Source: JAVJRN01 sp047635055 (GTDB taxonomy: Bacteria > Bacteroidota > Bacteroidia > Cytophagales > Cyclobacteriaceae). Taken from it: DNA of 64,000 nt. Both the position numbers and the translations under genes were made by a program. Shown here piece after piece: positions 32,368 through 40,288 of this stretch. The notes beneath the pieces are model-generated. The model saw nothing but the letters and a program-made list of their open reading frames with translations, searched no databases and was not told the DNA's origin. Every line of letters starts with the position of its first letter. Position 1 is the first letter of the stretch. Location: contig JBLIIJ010000005.1 of NCBI GenBank assembly GCA_047635055.1, forward strand, positions 19,270 to 83,269, written 5' to 3'.

Positions 32368-33587
32368 GTTTGCATAGCGAGCTTGATTTAATCGACTACA
32401 AGGCATTGTACAATGAAGCGCCTGTTGGATATTTCACCTCCGATGCATCTGGCTACATTGTCAATACAAACAATAAGTTTCTTGCGCTCTTAGGCTTGAC
32501 ACGCGAAGAAGTAGTTCATAAAATACGGTTTCAGACTCTGCTCACTATGGGCGGAAAAATATACTATGAAACACATTATGTTCCATTATTACAGATGCAA
32601 GGTTCTGTCAATGAAATCAATTTTGATATTGTCAACGCTGATAAAAGTAAAGTTCCAATATTAATTAACACGACAAAAATTCTTTCGGAGGATGGCAAGC
32701 AAGTATATTGGCAATCTACCGTCTTCGATATTATTCAACGCAAAAGGTATGAACAAGAGTTAATCTCCTCGAAGAAAAAGGCCGAAGAATTATCTGAGGA
32801 ATTAATCAGCATAAATAAAGAATTAAACACCCAATCGGATATCATAAGGAAACAAAACGTTGCTCTTGAGAAGATAAATTTAGTCAAAGATAAATTTTTC
32901 ATAGTGGTAGCACATGATCTTCGAAATCCACTTATACAATTACACTCTTTTGTACAGTTAATCGAAAGGCATGCAGATATATTGAGTAAAGAGCAGCTTA
33001 AGGAAATCAGCTTGGATCTCAAAAGCTCTTTGAACAATACGCTCGGCTTGGCTGACAATTTAATAGTTTGGGCTAGGTCGCAAATGAAAGAATTCTCTGC
33101 TCAACAAAGGAATGTCAACATTCAAGAGATAGTAAAGCATCTCATTCTCATGAATGATGACTTTGCAAAGAGCAAAACAATAACTTTAAATTATACTTTT
33201 GATAGTACGAAGGATATTGTTACAGATAGAGATCAGCTAACCTTTATTCTAAGAAACCTGATCATGAACGCTATCAAATTTACACCAAAAAATGGATCAG
33301 TGAAGGTGGACGTTTTTGAGAAAAATTCTGATACGATTACAATCAACATCTCCGATAATGGTATCGGCATGTCTAAAGAACTAAAAGAATCCCTTTCTTT
33401 AAAGACAGCAAAAAATAGTAGCCATGGAACAATGGGAGAGAAAGGAAGCGGACTTGGCCTTTCACTCGTTTATGAATTTGTGGAGATGAATAATGGAACT
33501 ATTGATGTGATTAGTGAAAAAGACAAGGGAACCACTTTTTCAGTAACACTAAAATCAGCTGAACCACAATTATCTTTAAGTTCTTAA
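32364..33587 (+). CDS. PAS histidine kinase coupled to RsbQ-like hydrolase
   Basis: Soluble sensor kinase of 407 aa. PAS domain (~10-128) with the R-F-Q-T-L-L-T-M-G-G-K-I-Y-Y-E-T-H block known from PAS domains of RsbP-type phosphatases, coiled coil (~128-175), HisKA with His184 in V-V-A-H-D-L-R-N-P-L, and HATPase (~235-400; N-box N-L-I-M-N-A-I-K-F, then D-N-G-I-G-M and G-S-G-L-G-L-S-L). No membrane segment. The start overlaps the RsbQ-like stop (ATGA). No response regulator is adjacent, so the output is unknown; the single-domain receiver at 8007 or an unlinked regulator are options. The hydrolase/PAS pairing repeats the RsbQ-RsbP logic with a kinase as output. Confidence 0.9.
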   Translation: MSLHSELDLIDYKALYNEAPVGYFTSDASGYIVNTNNKFLALLGLTREEVVHKIRFQTLLTMGGKIYYETHYVPLLQMQGSVNEINFDIVNADKSKVPILINTTKILSEDGKQVYWQSTVFDIIQRKRYEQELISSKKKAEELSEELISINKELNTQSDIIRKQNVALEKINLVKDKFFIVVAHDLRNPLIQLHSFVQLIERHADILSKEQLKEISLDLKSSLNNTLGLADNLIVWARSQMKEFSAQQRNVNIQEIVKHLILMNDDFAKSKTITLNYTFDSTKDIVTDRDQLTFILRNLIMNAIKFTPKNGSVKVDVFEKNSDTITINISDNGIGMSKELKESLSLKTAKNSSHGTMGEKGSGLGLSLVYEFVEMNNGTIDVISEKDKGTTFSVTLKSAEPQLSLSS

Positions 33588-33766
33588 AAAATAGGAATGC
33601 CTCCTCTGAGGGCTGTACTCTTTTTTCTTTATATCATAGTTTCCTTTGTGAAATTTTGCTGGCAAAAATACCAATAACGACCTAGTAAATTAAAAACTCA
33701 CTTAGGACTAAAACACTTGCTATGGAAGTAATACCAGCTAACGTTCATGCTAAATTATGCCTTAGT

Positions 33767-34036
33767 TTAGGTTTTATTGAAGCTTTTTCTCATTCTCTTC
33801 TTCTCTAAATCAAGGTACAGCTGTTCAACCTTATCTCTTGCCCATTGTGTTTTTCTCAAAAACGTAAGGCTAGACTTAATCGAAGGGTCACTTTTAAAAC
33901 AATTGATATTAATTTTCTCTGATAACCTTTCCCAACCATACTCTTTCACTAAGAGCTCAAGTATAGTTACCAACTTCACCCCATGCAGTGGGTTATTGGG
34001 TTGTTCTTCTTTGCGACCGTTTTTCCTTTCCATCAT
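33767..34036 (-). CDS. VF530-family (DUF2132) small DNA-binding-like protein
   Basis: Protein of 89 aa matching the VF530/DUF2132 family: the core reads Q-P-N-N-P-L-H-G-V-K-L, then L-L-V-K-E-Y-G-W-E-R-L, I-N-I-N-C-F-K-S-D-P-S-I-K-S-S-L and F-L-R-K-T-Q-W-A-R-D-K-V-E. The family is small, helical and considered a probable DNA-binding fold; its function is not established. Basic tails at both ends fit nucleic-acid binding. The start at 34036 (MMERKNGRKEEQ) includes a short basic extension; the second Met is an alternative. It stands alone. Confidence 0.85.
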   Translation of the reverse strand: MMERKNGRKEEQPNNPLHGVKLVTILELLVKEYGWERLSEKININCFKSDPSIKSSLTFLRKTQWARDKVEQLYLDLEKKRMRKSFNKT

Positions 34037-34221
34037 CTATATGTATTATCCTTTTCCTGTTAGCATCTAAATACGGATTAAAGTTATCAATATTCTGCGC
34101 TATCAGCCGACACGTGTTGCAGTATAGCCTGCTAACTTATTTCGACACGCCTCAGACAGACAGCAAATAAAGTGTGCTAAAAGTGCTTGCCACGGTACCA
34201 AACCCCTTCTCGGGAGTCGAG

Positions 34222-34395
34222 AGATCGGTATCTTCCTCCTGAGACGGAATATTATTTGGCGGAAAAAGTACCAAGTCTCCCGAAACGGAATATTTCTCCG
34301 TAGGAAAGGGCAAATCCACACTGGACGGTATATCTTTCCGTAGGAGCGGGTGAAATTCCTGCAGAACGATATATTATTTTGTATTAGAACTTCAA
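34222..34395. repeat. Degenerate ~41-bp tandem repeat with hairpin core
   Basis: ACGG-type cores recur at about 34244, 34285, 34325 and 34366 (spacing 41, 40, 41), with a partial copy near 34225. The two best copies share ACGGAATATTTCTCCGTAGGA / ACGGTATATCTTTCCGTAGGA-like sequence, whose ends (ACGGA / TCCGT) can pair into a hairpin. The stretch is clearly richer in G+C than its AT-rich surroundings and has no convincing gene on either strand. It may be a decayed mobile repeat or a repeat array of unknown function. Confidence 0.6.
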
Positions 34396-34711
34396 ACCTC
34401 GCCTTTGTTGGTGTTTTGTTTAAACAATTAGGTCACTTACTCAAGTGCTCTTTCCACTTAAAAACTGGACTAATTATACAGTAGTTCTTTAGTTATAAAA
34501 TTCATTTGGCGTTTTCATTCACAAACAGATGTTACATTATTATTAACCCTAGAAGCTCAAGAGATAGGAACTTGACGGTCACAGTCATTTTAGCAATGAG
34601 CTTTTGATAACTTGTAGGTAGGCGATAGTTCTCGATTTGGAACCTTGTACTGCATTTGATCGCAGAATGGTACTTTTAATAGTTGACAACTTTACATTCA
34701 TATGATAAAAG

Positions 34712-34930
34712 ATGAGGATAATAGCGGCTAGTACCCTGAAAACGTACTATATGAAACATCCAGAAACTGAAACTGGATTGAAGATTTGGACTCAAAAAGT
34801 CAAAAAAGAATTTTGCAGCAAACCAGAGAATACTTGGAATACGTTTACACATGCTCGACCAATTGGGGATGGGTGGGTCGTATTTAACATTAATAAGAAC
34901 AGCCGTTTAATTTGGAGACCATACGAATAG
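34712..34930 (+). pseudogene. HigB-type toxin, C-terminally truncated and without antitoxin
   Basis: A 72-codon frame starts like HigB mRNA-interferase toxins: M-R-I-I-A-A-S-T-L-K-T-Y-Y, K-H-P-E-T-E-T-G-L-K-I-W, W-N-T-F-T-H-A-R-P and V-V-F-N-I-N-K-N-S-R-L-I. Full HigB proteins run to about 95-100 aa and end in a strand with a T-H-x-E-Y-D motif; here the frame diverges after R-L-I and stops at Glu72. No HigA-like helix-turn-helix gene follows. It is probably a dead remnant of a type II toxin-antitoxin pair. The rest of 34396-34711 shows nothing recognisable. Confidence 0.7.
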
Positions 34931-34972
34931 CTTTTTTTTATCAAATGCTAGCCGCTCCCCTAAGATCATTCC

Positions 34973-35006
34973 AAAAAAAACCTACTCAGGTTTAAAACCG
35001 AGCAGG
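34973..35006 (-). terminator. Rho-independent terminator of the M28 peptidase gene
   Basis: Minus-strand stem CCTGCTCGGTTT / AAACCTGAGTAGG with two G-U pairs and a bulge, then eight T (34980-34973). It starts 48 bp after the peptidase stop. Confidence 0.7.
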
Positions 35007-35053
35007 GCTGTATGTTTTATTGGAAATATTTGAGTGAGGCCATTGGCCAAGTT

Positions 35054-36676
35054 TTACTTCTCTCTTATGGATTTAAACTCCGAGCCTTCTTTCCATTTTG
35101 GCCAAGTATCAGAATTTGCCAGCTCCAAGCCCATTTTATAAAACACTTCTGCATCCTGAAGGATACCACCAAATTTCCACTCAGCAGCATCAAACTCATC
35201 TGCTGGTCTGTGGTATTTATTTTCTAGATAATCCTGTTGCTTCTTTTCCACATAGGCTACTCCGCCAACCATGGCCTCATATGCCCCACTCGCAAACATG
35301 GCTGGAATGCCAATTTTCGCAAATTGAAAATGATCGGATCGAAAGAAATATCCTTTCCCTGGATCTTGATCTGCAAGCACATATCGACCTTGAGCCTCTA
35401 CATATTTTTTAGCAATATCATCCAACTCCGATTGACCATAGCCTACCACGGTAAAATCTTTCATTAATCCAAAATAGTTTAATCCATCGATGTTGATGTT
35501 GGCCACTGATTTCTTTGGATCATAAATGGGATTTTCTCCATAATATTTAGATCCTAACAAGCCCTGCTCTTCAGCAGTGATCGCCAAGAACACAATAGAT
35601 CTTTTTGGTTGCGGTAGTTTAGACATGGCTTGGGCTATTGCCAAAATGGAAGCTGTGCCAGAAGCGTTATCATGTGCGCCATTATAAATACTGTCTCCAT
35701 TGATGACCGGCCCAACACCCATGTGATCCCAATGTGCGGTATAAATAATGACTTCATCAGGTTTTTCACTTCCTACAATTTTTGCAACGACGTTCTGGGA
35801 AACATCACTTTTTATGCCATTTTCAACAGAAACCGAGGTAGACAGATCCAAAGAAAATGGCTTAAAGCCTTTGGTTCTTGCTTTTCCTACATATCCTTTC
35901 ATGTCAACTTCCGAAGCTTCAAATATTTTAATGGCTGCATCGCGTGTTAACCATCCTTGAATTTTTGGTTTAAACTGACCTTCTGCTTGGTCTAAATAAA
36001 GACTCGCTCCAGACCAACCATTTTGGACGACCAACCAAGGATATCCTGCGGGTGCAGTATCATGAATAATAAAAATACCATCAGCTCCTTGTCGGGCAGC
36101 TTCTTCATATTTATAAGTCCACCGACCATAATATGTCATGGTTTGGCCTTTGAAAAAAGTACTGTCTCCCGAACCGAAACCCGGATCATTGACCAAGACA
36201 ATGACCGTTTTACCTTTTACATCTAATCCGGCATAATCATCCCATCCGTATTCTGGCGCCACTACTCCATAACCTGCGAAAACAAGTTCTGACATATCCA
36301 ACGCAGATTTTTCCACCACTCTCTCGGTAATAGCCACGAAATCTTTCGCCCTATTCAACAGCACTTCTTTCCCATTTCCTGAGACTATCATGGTCGCTGA
36401 AGGCTTTGCATCTAGCTCGACCATCGGCACTTCTTGGAAGTAGCTATCTCCATTTCCTGGTTTCAGCCCCATGGACTTGAATTCATTTTCCAGATAAGCG
36501 AGCGTTTTGACTTCCCCTGCGGTAAAAGGCTTCCTTCCTAGAAATGCATCTGAAGCCAATGTTTTAATGTGTTTGGCAATGGTCACAGTGTCAACGAGCG
36601 GTTGATCTACTTGACTTTCTTTGGTTGGCTGACAGGCAAAACCGATAATAAAAATGAGATAAACGAGATGTTTCAT
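35054..36676 (-). CDS. M28-family zinc aminopeptidase lipoprotein
   Basis: Exported metallopeptidase of 540 aa. Lipoprotein signal M-K-H-L-V-Y-L-I-F-I-I-G-F-A-C (Cys15). A PA (protease-associated) insert lies around residues 130-260 (A-R-Q-G-A-D-G-I-F-I-I-H-D). The M28 catalytic core follows, with two-zinc ligands in order: H-W-D-H-M-G, N-G-A-H-D-N-A-S-G, A-I-T-A-E-E-Q-G-L-L-G-S, N-I-D-G and the late S-D-H-F-Q-F-A-K-I-G-I-P. Family knowledge: M28 enzymes remove N-terminal residues from peptides; exported lipoprotein forms in Bacteroidota are thought to help peptide utilisation. Monocistronic, with its own terminator. Confidence 0.92.
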   Translation of the reverse strand: MKHLVYLIFIIGFACQPTKESQVDQPLVDTVTIAKHIKTLASDAFLGRKPFTAGEVKTLAYLENEFKSMGLKPGNGDSYFQEVPMVELDAKPSATMIVSGNGKEVLLNRAKDFVAITERVVEKSALDMSELVFAGYGVVAPEYGWDDYAGLDVKGKTVIVLVNDPGFGSGDSTFFKGQTMTYYGRWTYKYEEAARQGADGIFIIHDTAPAGYPWLVVQNGWSGASLYLDQAEGQFKPKIQGWLTRDAAIKIFEASEVDMKGYVGKARTKGFKPFSLDLSTSVSVENGIKSDVSQNVVAKIVGSEKPDEVIIYTAHWDHMGVGPVINGDSIYNGAHDNASGTASILAIAQAMSKLPQPKRSIVFLAITAEEQGLLGSKYYGENPIYDPKKSVANINIDGLNYFGLMKDFTVVGYGQSELDDIAKKYVEAQGRYVLADQDPGKGYFFRSDHFQFAKIGIPAMFASGAYEAMVGGVAYVEKKQQDYLENKYHRPADEFDAAEWKFGGILQDAEVFYKMGLELANSDTWPKWKEGSEFKSIREK

Positions 36677-37003
36677 TTTAAGTGATTGAGGTTTAATGAT
36701 ATACGAAATTGCGTAATTCTATTCAATTGTGCTAACCTGCGCTATTCAAAGGGTCGATGAGTGTTCCAAAAGAGGATTGAACCTTTTAAATGGAGTACTA
36801 ATCATTTTAAATAGTATTCCAATGAATAGAATTTTCTATCAAAAATTAGTGAGAAGATACTTTCCTAATCTTAGTTTGATCAGGCAATCATTGATTGTTG
36901 AGCCACCTAATTATGGTAAATGATTCATAGGATGATTATTACGATAGATAAAATGATCTTTTGTATATTGACGATAATTCCAACCATATTATAACAACCT
37001 AGA

Positions 37004-38662
37004 ATGACTTTCAAAAACGTAGTATTGTTGGCGCTAATAAGCGCTCTCACAACTTTTTGCTCAGCGCCTACCAGTCATGAGACTGAAGATGAAAACAAAG
37101 TAGATGTTGCCAAAAGGCTCGGCATCTATAAGATGGTGACACTGAGTGCCGACATTTCTCAATTGTCGGATGCAGAGAAAAAGATGATTCCTAAGCTGAT
37201 CGAAGCAGCTCAAATCATGGACGAGCTTTTTTGGTATGAAACCTATGGCAACAAGGACTCCTTATTAAACTCACTTGAAAGCGGCGTAGATAAGCTTTTT
37301 GCTAAGATTAATTATGGCCCTTGGGATCGGTTAGATAATAATAATCCCTTTATTGAAGGTGTTGACAATAAGCCTCTTGGAGCAAATTTTTATCCTGCTG
37401 ATATGACCAAGGAAGAGTTCGACAAAGCAGATCTTGCAGATAAGAAAAGCCAATACACCTTCCTTAGGAGAGACGATCAGGGTAAACTAATCACGGTTCC
37501 TTATCGAGAGATGTTTGCTGATCAAGTAAAAGCAGCTGCCAGTCTTTTAAACGAATGTTCAGAAATAGCAGAAGACGAAGGTTTAAAAAAATATCTATTA
37601 TTAAGAGCAGAAGCATTATTGACTGATGATTATCAGCCGAGCGATATGGCTTGGATGGATATGAAAACGAACGGGCTAGATGTAGTCATTGGCCCTATCG
37701 AAAACTATGAAGATGCCTTATTTAATTACAAGTCCGCGCATGAAGCTTATGTGCTAATCAAGGATAAAAAATGGAGCGAAAGATTGACTAAATATGCCAG
37801 CTTACTACCAGAATTACAAAAAGGATTACCAGTTGCTGCAGAATATAAAGCCGAAACGCCAGGTTCAAATGCAGATTTAAACGCTTATGACGTGGTTTAC
37901 TATGCGGGGGATTGTAATTCTGGATCAAAAACCATCGCCATCAACCTACCCAACGATGAAGAAGTACAACTGGCCAAAGGCTCACGAAGATTACAGCTTA
38001 AAAATGCCATGCAGGCAAAGTTCGATGAGATATTGTCGCCCATTGCTGATGTACTCATCGTACCGGAACAACGTAACCTAGTAACCATGAATGCCTTTTT
38101 CAATAATACCATGTTTCACGAAGTAGCGCATGGTTTAGGAATAAAAAACACCCTTGATGGAAAAGGCACTGTTCGTGATGCATTACTGGAGCATAGCTCT
38201 GCTTTGGAAGAGGGAAAAGCGGATGTCCTTGGCCTGTACATGATTACCCAGCTTCATGCTAAAGGGGAAATAGAAGGCAGTCTGGAAGAGCATTATACCA
38301 CTTTTATGTCAAGCATTTTCCGATCCGTTCGATTTGGTGCTGCCAGTTCACATGGGAAAGCCAATATGATTCGTTTTAACTTTTTCAAAGAAAAAGAAGC
38401 TTTTACCCGCAATGAAGCAGGACAATACAAAGTAAATTTTGAAAAAATGAAATCGGCCAGTAATGATCTTTCTGCATTAATCTTAAAACTACAAGGTGAT
38501 GGTGATTATAATGGCGTAGACGAATTGGTAAATGCTAAAGGAAAAATAGGTGCGCAACTACAAGCTGATTTAGATATTTTAAGTCAAAAGAACATCCCTG
38601 TTGATGTCGTATTCAAGCAAGGTGTTGAAGTTTTAGGATTAAGTGAAGAGGTCGTCGAATAA
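37004..38662 (+). CDS. Peptidase M49-like (DPP III-like) metallohydrolase lipoprotein
   Basis: Exported lipoprotein (552 aa; signal ending T-T-F-C near residue 20) related to dipeptidyl-peptidase III. Zinc motif N-T-M-F-H-E-V-A-H-G-L-G around residue 370 and second motif L-E-E-G-K-A-D-V-L-G-L about 35 residues later correspond to the M49 HExxGH and EExxAD motifs. The first is HEVAH-G, a five-residue HExxH form rather than the classical six-residue HELLGH spacing; many Bacteroidota M49-like proteins share this. Earlier segments such as F-Y-P-A-D-M-T-K-E-E-F and P-Y-R-E-M-F fit that group. Substrate unknown; a di- or tri-peptide-releasing role is inferred. Confidence 0.85.
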   Translation: MTFKNVVLLALISALTTFCSAPTSHETEDENKVDVAKRLGIYKMVTLSADISQLSDAEKKMIPKLIEAAQIMDELFWYETYGNKDSLLNSLESGVDKLFAKINYGPWDRLDNNNPFIEGVDNKPLGANFYPADMTKEEFDKADLADKKSQYTFLRRDDQGKLITVPYREMFADQVKAAASLLNECSEIAEDEGLKKYLLLRAEALLTDDYQPSDMAWMDMKTNGLDVVIGPIENYEDALFNYKSAHEAYVLIKDKKWSERLTKYASLLPELQKGLPVAAEYKAETPGSNADLNAYDVVYYAGDCNSGSKTIAINLPNDEEVQLAKGSRRLQLKNAMQAKFDEILSPIADVLIVPEQRNLVTMNAFFNNTMFHEVAHGLGIKNTLDGKGTVRDALLEHSSALEEGKADVLGLYMITQLHAKGEIEGSLEEHYTTFMSSIFRSVRFGAASSHGKANMIRFNFFKEKEAFTRNEAGQYKVNFEKMKSASNDLSALILKLQGDGDYNGVDELVNAKGKIGAQLQADLDILSQKNIPVDVVFKQGVEVLGLSEEVVE

Positions 38663-39093
38663 AAAACTTCGCCCAAATGATTGCTGTGTTTTTTAGTGCC
38701 TTTTTCGCATTTTGGATGAGTCAATGGAATGAATAGCGTTGGGAAATCCCTTCCTTTATATGAGGCTCATTGTCTCAACTAGGTAAGAATAGCGGGATTT
38801 TTTAACGCGTTGATTATGATGGCGCAGAGCACAGGTCGTAACGCTATTATTTTCACAGTTACTTCCTTAGCGCAGCGTTTATCATGCTTGATTAATACCG
38901 CAACCCTAGTGATTTAGACTACCTAGTCTTGCTCTTTTATCCTTTTTTTGATGAATTGGCCAACATGGATAATGAATTAATCATGCCTCAAATACAATTA
39001 GAAGAAGTTTACTACTTCCAAACACTAGCAGTAATTAATAAATGAGATGTAATCACCGATTGATTATCTTACACCGATTAAAATAAGACAATA
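38663..39093. other. Spacer without a supported gene
   Basis: About 430 bases. A protein-like stretch (38949-39044, D-E-L-A-N-M-D-N-E-L-I-M-P-Q... to a TGA) has no start or partner and may be the last trace of a gene. A poly-T tract lies at 38943-38949. No RNA gene or repeat was seen. Confidence 0.4.
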
Positions 39094-40284
39094 TTGAAAT
39101 TTTCAGAATTCGGGCTTTCGCCCAAATTACTCGAGGCTATCGAAGCTATAGGCTTTACAGATGCTACTCCTGTACAAGATGCTACTATTCCACTCATACT
39201 TGAGGGTAAAGACATGATTGCCGCCGCTCAAACAGGAACAGGGAAAACAGCAGCATTCTTACTTCCAATTATTCATAAAATACTTAACGAACCAGAAGAT
39301 GGTAACATTAAGGCTTTAATCATCGTCCCGACGAGAGAGTTAGCGGTACAGATAGATCAGCAAATGGAAGGCCTCTCCTACTACACATCTGTAAGTTCCT
39401 TAGCGGTGTATGGAGGTGGTGACGGTCAGTCTTTTGACAGAGAGAAAAAAGCCCTAACAGAAGGTGCTGATGTAATTATTGGAACTCCTGGCAGGCTCAT
39501 GGCTCATTTGAATATGAATTATGTTCAGATTCAAAACTTGAAATACTTAATCTTAGATGAAGCGGATCGTATGCTCGATATGGGCTTTAACGAAGACATC
39601 ATGAAGATTATAGGTTATATGCCCAAGGATAGGCAATCGCTCCTTTTCTCGGCGACTATGCCTCCTAAAATCAGAGGCCTAGCCAAGCAAATTCTAAAAG
39701 AAAATCCAGACGAAATAAATATTGAAGTTTCAAAGCCGAATGAAAGAATCATTCAGGCTGCTTTTATTGTTCATGAAAACCAAAAAATTGCTTTGGTAGA
39801 ACATATCTTAAAAGCTGACTGGCTCAGAAGTGTGATTGTTTTTTGTTCCACAAAAGACAGTACAAAAAGGCTTGCAAAGGAGTTGGCTCGTAAGAAATTC
39901 TCTGCTGAACAAATTCATTCTGATCTCGACCAAAAAGAGCGGGAGAGTGTTCTTAACCAGTTTAAAAGCAGAAAGATTACTACTTTAGTTGCTACCGATA
40001 TTCTTTCAAGAGGTATTGATATTGAAGACATAGATATTGTCATCAATTACGATGTTCCTAACGACGGAGAAGATTATATCCACAGAATTGGTCGAACAGC
40101 CCGCGCAGCACGAAGAGGCGCTGCATTTACATTTGTGAGTGAAAAGGAACAGGACAAGCTCTTAGTTATTGAAGAACTGCTTGGCAAACCAATCCCAAAA
40201 GCAAAAATTCCAAGTCACATCGGTGAAGGTCCTGAATATAACCCTAGGTCTAGAAAGGGTAAAGGAAGAGGTAGAAAAAGATAA
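39094..40284 (+). CDS. DEAD-box ATP-dependent RNA helicase (TTG start)
   Basis: DEAD-box helicase of 396 aa for RNA remodelling. Motifs in order: Q motif (F-T-D-A-T-P-V-Q), I (A-Q-T-G-T-G-K-T, Lys51), Ia (P-T-R-E-L-A), GG, Ib (T-P-G-R-L), II (D-E-A-D), III (S-A-T), IV (V-I-V-F-C-S-T), V (A-T-D-I-L-S-R-G-I-D) and VI (H-R-I-G-R-T-A-R). A short basic C-terminal tail (R-S-R-K-G-K-G-R-G-R-K-R) probably binds RNA. The only start that preserves the conserved N-terminus (K-F-S-E-F-G-L-S-P) is a TTG at 39094. It ends 4 bp before the MutS-like gene, so the two are probably cotranscribed. Confidence 0.93.
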   Translation: MKFSEFGLSPKLLEAIEAIGFTDATPVQDATIPLILEGKDMIAAAQTGTGKTAAFLLPIIHKILNEPEDGNIKALIIVPTRELAVQIDQQMEGLSYYTSVSSLAVYGGGDGQSFDREKKALTEGADVIIGTPGRLMAHLNMNYVQIQNLKYLILDEADRMLDMGFNEDIMKIIGYMPKDRQSLLFSATMPPKIRGLAKQILKENPDEINIEVSKPNERIIQAAFIVHENQKIALVEHILKADWLRSVIVFCSTKDSTKRLAKELARKKFSAEQIHSDLDQKERESVLNQFKSRKITTLVATDILSRGIDIEDIDIVINYDVPNDGEDYIHRIGRTARAARRGAAFTFVSEKEQDKLLVIEELLGKPIPKAKIPSHIGEGPEYNPRSRKGKGRGRKR

Positions 40285-40288
40285 TTGA

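Noticed and set aside
34103..34321. 72-codon minus-strand frame over the 41-bp repeats
   Set aside because: Translation of the repeat itself, without a start context or protein-like pattern.
36729..36923. 64-codon frame upstream of the M49-like gene
   Set aside because: Composition and lack of any leader or similarity suggest chance; it lies in a short divergent spacer.
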